A stretch of DNA of 16,992 nt, taken from assembly GCA_001797815.1 (NCBI GenBank), contig MGQK01000073.1, positions 969 to 17,960 on the forward strand. Direction: 5' to 3'. The stretch comes from Deltaproteobacteria bacterium RBG_13_61_14. Lineage in GTDB: Bacteria; RBG-13-61-14. Below the pieces are notes generated by a model, which made no database searches, had not been told where the DNA came from, and saw only the letters and a list, made by a program, of their open reading frames with translations. Positions 13,165 through 16,992 of this stretch are shown piece by piece. A program made the position numbers and the translations under genes. How positions within the stretch are numbered: position 1 is the first letter of the stretch; every line of letters begins with the position of its first letter.

Positions 13165-14127
13165 ATGCTAGCTAACGATCTGCTCACTCGCATGGAGCAG
13201 GGCGACCGCCGCGCCCTGGCACGCCTGATGACCCTGGTCGAAGCCCGCCCGCCCGAGATCTACGCGGTCATGAGCCGGGTCGCCCGCCTGGCCCGGGGCA
13301 CGCCCCGGCTGGGCATCACCGGCCCGCCCGGCGCGGGCAAGTCCACTTTGATTGACGGACTGATCCGGCTGCTCCGCGGCCGCGGCAAAACTATCGGCGC
13401 GGTGGTGATTGACCCCTCCAGCCCCTTTTCGGGCGGAGCGGTGCTGGGCGACCGGGTGCGCATGCAGGACCACGCGGTGGACCCCGGCGTTTTCATCCGC
13501 TCGCTCGGCTCGCGCGGCTCGCACGGCGGCATCTCCCGCGCCACCATGGAGGTGGCCTTGCTCCTCGATGCCTTCGGCATGGACGAGATCCTGATCGAGA
13601 CCGTGGGCGTGGGCCAGACCGAGCTGGACATCATGGGCATCGCCGATACCACGGTGGTGGTGCTGGTGCCGGAGGCCGGCGACACCGTGCAGACCCTGAA
13701 GGCGGGCCTGATGGAGATCGGCGACATCTTCGTGGTCAACAAGGCCGACCGCGAGGGCGCGCTTCGCATGGCCGCGGAGCTGCGCGCCATGGTTGAGCAG
13801 ACCCCCTCACCCAAGTCCTGGTCCGCGCCGGTGCTGCTCGCTTCAGCCCGCGAGGGCCAGGGGCTGGAGGAATTGCTGGAGGCCATCGTCGGCCACCGCC
13901 AATATATGTCCGACCGGCCCGAGGCCGAGGCCTTCCGCCGCAACTTTCACCGCCGGCAACTGATCGAGATCATCCTGGCCGAACTCGGCATGCGGCTGGA
14001 TGCCAACCCCGCGGCGGAGGCGATCTACGAGCGGGTGATGGCCGGGGCGCAAGACCCTTACGCCGCGGCCGCGGAACTTTTAACCGACCCGGCCCGCCTG
14101 GCTGAACTTCTCCGTCTCCGAAGGTAG
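13165..14127 (+). CDS. meaB: MeaB/ArgK-type GTPase, chaperone of cobalamin acyl-CoA mutases
   Basis: 320 residues. Walker A GPPGAGKSTL (53-62), VVIDPSSPFSGGAVLGDRVRM (80-100), the signature SRGSHGGISRAT (116-127), ETVGVGQTE (145-153) and the guanine-specificity motif NKAD (192-195) identify the MeaB family of G3E-type GTPases. These proteins load and protect methylmalonyl-CoA mutase or related B12 enzymes. No mutase gene is present in the window. The ATG at 13165 is preferred: an in-frame start at 13114 would place the first codons inside the family B repeat. The ribosome-binding site is weak. The stop codon (TAG, 14125-14127) lies within a palindromic repeat. Confidence 0.9.
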   Translation: MLANDLLTRMEQGDRRALARLMTLVEARPPEIYAVMSRVARLARGTPRLGITGPPGAGKSTLIDGLIRLLRGRGKTIGAVVIDPSSPFSGGAVLGDRVRMQDHAVDPGVFIRSLGSRGSHGGISRATMEVALLLDAFGMDEILIETVGVGQTELDIMGIADTTVVVLVPEAGDTVQTLKAGLMEIGDIFVVNKADREGALRMAAELRAMVEQTPSPKSWSAPVLLASAREGQGLEELLEAIVGHRQYMSDRPEAEAFRRNFHRRQLIEIILAELGMRLDANPAAEAIYERVMAGAQDPYAAAAELLTDPARLAELLRLRR

Positions 14128-14151
14128 GGGCACGGCATGCCGTGCCCCTAC
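14124..14151. repeat. Perfect 28-bp palindrome overlapping the meaB stop codon
   Basis: The sequence GTAGGGGCACGGCA and its exact complement form an uninterrupted palindrome. It shares the outer GTAGGGGC/GCCCCTAC with the family A modules but has different inner arms (GCACGGC/GCCGTGC). It can form a strong hairpin at the end of the meaB message, though no T-run follows. Confidence 0.8.
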
Positions 14152-14155
14152 GGGT

Positions 14156-14184
14156 TTGACATCATTCTTACTCGATGGTAAAAA
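14156..14184 (+). promoter_or_regulatory. Promoter for the methyltransferase, probably giving a leaderless mRNA
   Basis: A perfect -35 TTGACA (14156-14161) is 17 bases from TAAAAA (14179-14184). The expected start, about seven bases past the -10 box, coincides with the ATG at 14191. No ribosome-binding site precedes that ATG, which agrees with a leaderless transcript. Confidence 0.5.
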
Positions 14185-14190
14185 CTGGCT

Positions 14191-15348
14191 ATGCCGCGAA
14201 TCGAAAAAAAATCCAAGCTCAAGCGGGATCGCAAGACCATTGCGACAACCGGCAGAAGAGTCCTTTTTCCGGAGAGCGAGGGCCCCTCGATCAAAACCCG
14301 GTCGGCCACCGCGGAAGACCCGGTGCTTCGCCGATATCTTCCCCTCCAGGATTTGGACGCGGCCGCGGAATTTCCCAAGCTCGGAATCCTGGATTGGCGC
14401 GAAAATCCGCCGGAACCGGGAAGCATCGAAATCGAGCAGGCGGCAAACCGGATCATCTGCGCCGACAGCGAAACCGCTCTTAAATGTCTGCCCGACAATT
14501 CGATTGACTGCATCATCACCAGTCCGCCTTACTGGAACGTGATTGATTACGGGGTCGCGGGCCAGCTCGGCTTCTGCTCCTACGATGAATACCTGATGCA
14601 ACTCCTCGCCGTCTGGCGCGAGTGCGAGCGCATCCTGGTCCCCAACGGCAAACTCTGCATCGTCGCGCCGATCATGCCCATTTCAAAAAAGGTTTTACCG
14701 GACCAACACACCCGGCATATCAAGAATATCAGCAATGATATCGAATCCATCATTTTAACTTACTTGACCCTGAACCGGTTCAGCCTCTACATCTGGCAGA
14801 AGCAGACCACCGAGAAAATGTTCGGCTCCTACCCCTTCCCTCCCAACCTCTATGAGCAAAACACCATCGAGTTCATCTCCGTGTTTGTCAAAGCCGGGAA
14901 ACCAAAGCAGGTTCCGAAAGAGGTCAAAGAGCCGAGCAAGGTTACAGAAAAAGAATGGATGAACCTCACCCGCCAGATCTGGCCGCTCTATCCCGAAGAC
15001 GTGAAGCGCGTTAGCCATCCCGCGCCTTTCCCGGAAAGCCTGCCCAACCGCCTGATCGCCATGTATTCCTTCGCCGCCTGCCCGGAGAGCGATCCGCCTT
15101 TCTGGGGCGACATTGTCCTCGATCCTTTTAACGGCACGGGCGCTACTTGTGTCGCGGCTAAAAAGCTGGGCCGTCGCTTCATCGGGATTGATCTCTCCCC
15201 CGATTTTTGCGTGATTACCCGCCGGAGAGTCAACAAGACCATTCTTGACCGAAAAATCTCCCAACTTGAAGATCCAAAGAACGCGAACGAGAACCATCAG
15301 AAGCAAGATGCCTTGTTTCATCTTCCACGTTTCCAGGCCCATAGTTGA
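14191..15348 (+). CDS. Orphan site-specific DNA methyltransferase (N4-cytosine/N6-adenine type)
   Basis: 385 residues. The catalytic motif TSPPYW (110-115) comes before the SAM-binding motif DPFNGTGATCVAAKKLGRRFIGIDLS (311-336), the order of beta-class amino-methyltransferases. The SPPY form is most common in N4-cytosine enzymes but also occurs in N6-adenine ones. The region between (about 130-300) should contain target recognition, and the first 80 residues are basic and unrecognised. The gene looks more AT-rich at both ends than its neighbours, which hints at acquisition. No restriction endonuclease gene is adjacent. Its stop overlaps the dGTPase start by one base. The recognition sequence cannot be predicted. 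Confidence 0.88.
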   Translation: MPRIEKKSKLKRDRKTIATTGRRVLFPESEGPSIKTRSATAEDPVLRRYLPLQDLDAAAEFPKLGILDWRENPPEPGSIEIEQAANRIICADSETALKCLPDNSIDCIITSPPYWNVIDYGVAGQLGFCSYDEYLMQLLAVWRECERILVPNGKLCIVAPIMPISKKVLPDQHTRHIKNISNDIESIILTYLTLNRFSLYIWQKQTTEKMFGSYPFPPNLYEQNTIEFISVFVKAGKPKQVPKEVKEPSKVTEKEWMNLTRQIWPLYPEDVKRVSHPAPFPESLPNRLIAMYSFAACPESDPPFWGDIVLDPFNGTGATCVAAKKLGRRFIGIDLSPDFCVITRRRVNKTILDRKISQLEDPKNANENHQKQDALFHLPRFQAHS

Positions 15349-16394
15349 TGGAAAAATCACCCTTGTTGATCCGGGAACAACTGGAAAAACTGGAACACCA
15401 GGTGCTCTCGCCGCTCGCGGCCAAGAGCGACGAGAGCAAAGGCCGGGAGCGGCCGGAGCGGCCCTGCAACATCCGCCCGGCTTTCCAGCGCGACCGCGAC
15501 CGGATCGTCCACTGCAAGCCCTTCCGCCGGCTCAAGCACAAAACCCAGGTCTTCCTGGCCCCCACCGGCGACCACTACCGCACCCGGCTCACCCACACCA
15601 TCGAAGTGAGCCAGATCGCCCGCACCGCGGCCAAGGCGCTCTTCCTCAACGAAGACCTGACCGAGGCCGTCGCGCTCGGACACGACCTCGGGCACACGCC
15701 CTTCGGCCACGCCGGCGAGCAGGCGCTCAACCAGATCCACAAAGGCTTCCATCACGCCGAGCACAGCTTAAGGGTGGTGGAGATCCTGGCCAATGACGGC
15801 AAGGGGCTGAACCTGACCTGGGAAGTGCGCGACGGGATCCGGGAGCACACCAAGGGCAAGGAGATGCCCATCCTCAGCGATGCCCGGAACGGCGCGGCCA
15901 CCCTGGAGGGCAAGCTGGTGCGGGCGGCGGACGTGATCGCCTACACCAACCACGACTTGGAGGACGCGCTTCAGGCGAAGCTGATCAAGAGGCAGGACAT
16001 CCCGGCTGGCTGCCTGAAGATTTTAGGAGCCACTCACCGCATTCGGATCAATACCATGCTCACTGACCTGATCCTGGAGACCGGCAGAGTGAACCAGAAC
16101 CGGGTGGTGATGAGCCCGCGGGTGCTGCATGCCACGGAAAAGCTCCGGGAATTTCTCTTCGAGCAGGTTTACGAGCACCCGGCGATTGCCGGAGAGGTGG
16201 AGAAGGCCAAGAAGGTCATCCAGGACCTTTACCGTTATTTCCTGGAGCATCCGGAAAAACTTTTAGAGGTCAGCGGAAAAAAGGAATTTCGGTTTGAGCT
16301 TAAGCAGGAGGTTTGCGATTTCATCGCCGGCATGACCGACCGCTACGCCCTCGACCTCTATCACGCGCTCTTCGTCCCCCGCCCCTGGACCTGA
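15348..16394 (+). CDS. dgt: Deoxyguanosinetriphosphate triphosphohydrolase-like HD protein
   Basis: 348 residues from the ATG at 15348, which overlaps the methyltransferase stop (TGATG); a TTG one codon earlier is the alternative. HD-domain metal ligands are visible: RTRLTHTIEVSQIART (His83), ALGHDLGHTPFGHAGE (His112, Asp113) and RAADVIAYTNHDLEDAL (Asp195). The N-terminal RPAFQRDRDRIVHCKPFRRLKHKTQVF is the substrate-contact segment typical of dGTPases. The length fits the compact type-2 dGTPase group. It hydrolyses dGTP or other dNTPs to nucleoside and triphosphate, controlling dNTP pools. In many bacteria it precedes dnaG-rpoD; here a repeat-rich gap and a gene on the opposite strand follow. 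Translational coupling to a DNA methyltransferase is unusual. Confidence 0.92.
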   Translation: MEKSPLLIREQLEKLEHQVLSPLAAKSDESKGRERPERPCNIRPAFQRDRDRIVHCKPFRRLKHKTQVFLAPTGDHYRTRLTHTIEVSQIARTAAKALFLNEDLTEAVALGHDLGHTPFGHAGEQALNQIHKGFHHAEHSLRVVEILANDGKGLNLTWEVRDGIREHTKGKEMPILSDARNGAATLEGKLVRAADVIAYTNHDLEDALQAKLIKRQDIPAGCLKILGATHRIRINTMLTDLILETGRVNQNRVVMSPRVLHATEKLREFLFEQVYEHPAIAGEVEKAKKVIQDLYRYFLEHPEKLLEVSGKKEFRFELKQEVCDFIAGMTDRYALDLYHALFVPRPWT

Positions 16395-16442
16395 CCCTGG
16401 GTTCGACATAATCTTGCTAGAACTGGTTTCATAACCCCAATC

Positions 16443-16498
16443 GTAGGGGCGTGATTCATCACGCCCTTTTCAGAGGGCGCAATGAATTGCGCCCCTAC
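16443..16498. repeat. Family A paired palindromes without the outer inverted repeats
   Basis: Two facing modules: 16443-16466 (GTAGGGGCGTGAT, ATCACGCCC) and 16475-16498 (GGGCGCAAT, ATTGCGCCCCTAC). The internal arrangement matches the copies at 293, 2473 and 8780, but the CTTGCCCACCCCC-type ends are missing. It lies in the gap 16395-16765 after the dGTPase gene. Confidence 0.78.
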
Positions 16499-16580
16499 AA
16501 ATTTTCCAAGATTGAATAGTATGTTCTACCCGAAGCTATGAAACCCGATCTAGACCTTCGGCCGCTTTAACCGGGGATTA

Positions 16581-16767
16581 AGAGCTTATCCGTAAATACC
16601 AACAAGGGATCAGATGACGCTTCACTCCGGTTCGTATCCAGCGACCCACCCCCTCTCCCTAGCCCTCTCCCCCACGGGGGAGAGGGGAGGGTGAGGGGGA
16701 ATCAGGCCTCAAGAGTGGAGACTCGCGTTAGTCAATTGCATGATCTCTCTATTTACGGATAAGCTCT
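16581..16767. mobile_element. 187-bp MITE-like element with 18-bp perfect terminal inverted repeats
   Basis: AGAGCTTATCCGTAAATA (16581-16598) recurs as an exact inverted copy at 16750-16767. There is no coding capacity, and no clear target duplication was seen in the flanks. Size and ends suggest a non-autonomous insertion-sequence derivative. Its right end supplies two bases of the stop codon of the PilZ gene. A separate C/G-rich hairpin lies inside it. Confidence 0.6.
16649..16700. repeat. CCCTCTCCC/GGGAGAGGG hairpin repeat nested in the MITE-like element
   Basis: CCCTCTCCCT (16651-16660) and AGCCCTCTCCCCC pair with GGGGGAGAGGGG and AGGGTGAGGGGG around a short CACG-containing centre. This is a third palindromic repeat type, unrelated in sequence to families A and B. 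Confidence 0.65.
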
Positions 16768-16992
16768 AAGTCGGCTGTTCCACAAACTCGTGGATCACTT
16801 GACGCGCCGCCTCGGGCAGGTTGAGGAAGCGGATGCCCATGCCCGAGGGCGAGTTCGAGCCTGGGGCAGCCGGGATGATCCGGATCACTTCCGCCGCCAC
16901 CTGGAGCGGCTGGTCCGAGCTGGGGAGCGAAAATTGGAGGTCCAGGGGGGTCCCCGCCGGCAGGGGTTCTTCGGCTTGAAGGAACATGCCGC
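16766..16992 (-). CDS. PilZ-domain protein, C-terminal fragment
   Basis: The last 75 or so codons of a minus-strand gene that enters from the right edge. The translation includes GMFLQAEEPLPAGTPLDLQF, then PLQVAAEVIRI, then GMGIRFLNLPEAARQVIHEFVE. This is the second half of a PilZ domain: the G-(M/L)-F strand, the V.AEV strand and the G(M/I)GI.F strand, ending in a helix. The N-terminal RxxxR c-di-GMP-binding motif would lie beyond the window, so nucleotide binding cannot be judged. The stop codon TAG (16768-16766) is formed at the junction with the 187-bp element, so the true C-terminus may have been altered, though the domain looks essentially complete. Confidence 0.75.
   Translation of the reverse strand, partial: GMFLQAEEPLPAGTPLDLQFSLPSSDQPLQVAAEVIRIIPAAPGSNSPSGMGIRFLNLPEAARQVIHEFVEQPT

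Noticed and set aside
16395-16580. tRNA or small RNA gene after the dGTPase gene
   Set aside because: No cloverleaf or T-loop sequence was found; only the family A palindrome pair is recognisable.
293-16767. CRISPR array or tandem repeats
   Set aside because: The repeats are dispersed singly, palindromic, and not separated by uniform spacers; no cas gene is present.

Overview
The window looks like chromosomal DNA of a GC-rich, probably anaerobic Gram-negative bacterium. Pointers are oxygen-sensitive Fe-S acyl-CoA chemistry (2-hydroxyacyl-CoA dehydratase / benzoyl-CoA reductase family), a MeaB chaperone, Ser/Thr kinase plus FHA signalling, a PilZ protein, and many short palindromic intergenic repeats. 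Desulfobacterota or a neighbouring phylum is my best guess, but nothing here fixes the taxon. I saw no rRNA, tRNA, CRISPR array or transposase gene.

Layout. 1-138 (-): N-terminus of a CorA-type metal transporter, with a strong promoter and a hairpin leader. 586-1215 (+): membrane-anchored TlpA-like thioredoxin. 1457-2434 (-): site-2 protease. 2656-8646 (-): a tight six-gene operon, in transcription order an Fe-S-containing GMC-like flavoprotein, a dehydratase activator ATPase, a short acetyl-CoA-synthase (CdhC)-like protein, two dehydratase/reductase subunits, and an SCP2-like protein. 8961-10682 (-): a thiamine-diphosphate enzyme resembling acetolactate synthase / 2-hydroxyacyl-CoA lyase. 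10965-13023 (+): Ser/Thr kinase and double-FHA protein. 13165-14127 (+): MeaB GTPase. 14191-16394 (+): orphan DNA methyltransferase overlapping a dGTPase. 16766-16992 (-): C-terminus of a PilZ protein.

The operon at 2656-8646 is the most interesting part. Overlapping starts and stops link five of its six genes. The activator should use ATP to push one electron at a time into the two-subunit enzyme, which acts on a CoA thioester. The flavoprotein, the CdhC-like protein and the SCP2-like protein are not part of the textbook dehydratase or benzoyl-CoA reductase sets, so this may be an undescribed variant acting on a hydrophobic acyl-CoA. The adjacent thiamine enzyme could handle a 2-hydroxyacyl-CoA or 2-oxoacid in the same pathway. 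The substrate cannot be read from the sequence.

Intergenic DNA is dominated by palindromic repeats. One family (GTAGGGGC...GCCCCTAC modules, sometimes paired inside about 140-bp elements with terminal inverted repeats) has stem arms that change in a compensated way between copies. One such palindrome supplies the stop codon of meaB, and an unrelated 187-bp element supplies the stop codon of the PilZ gene.
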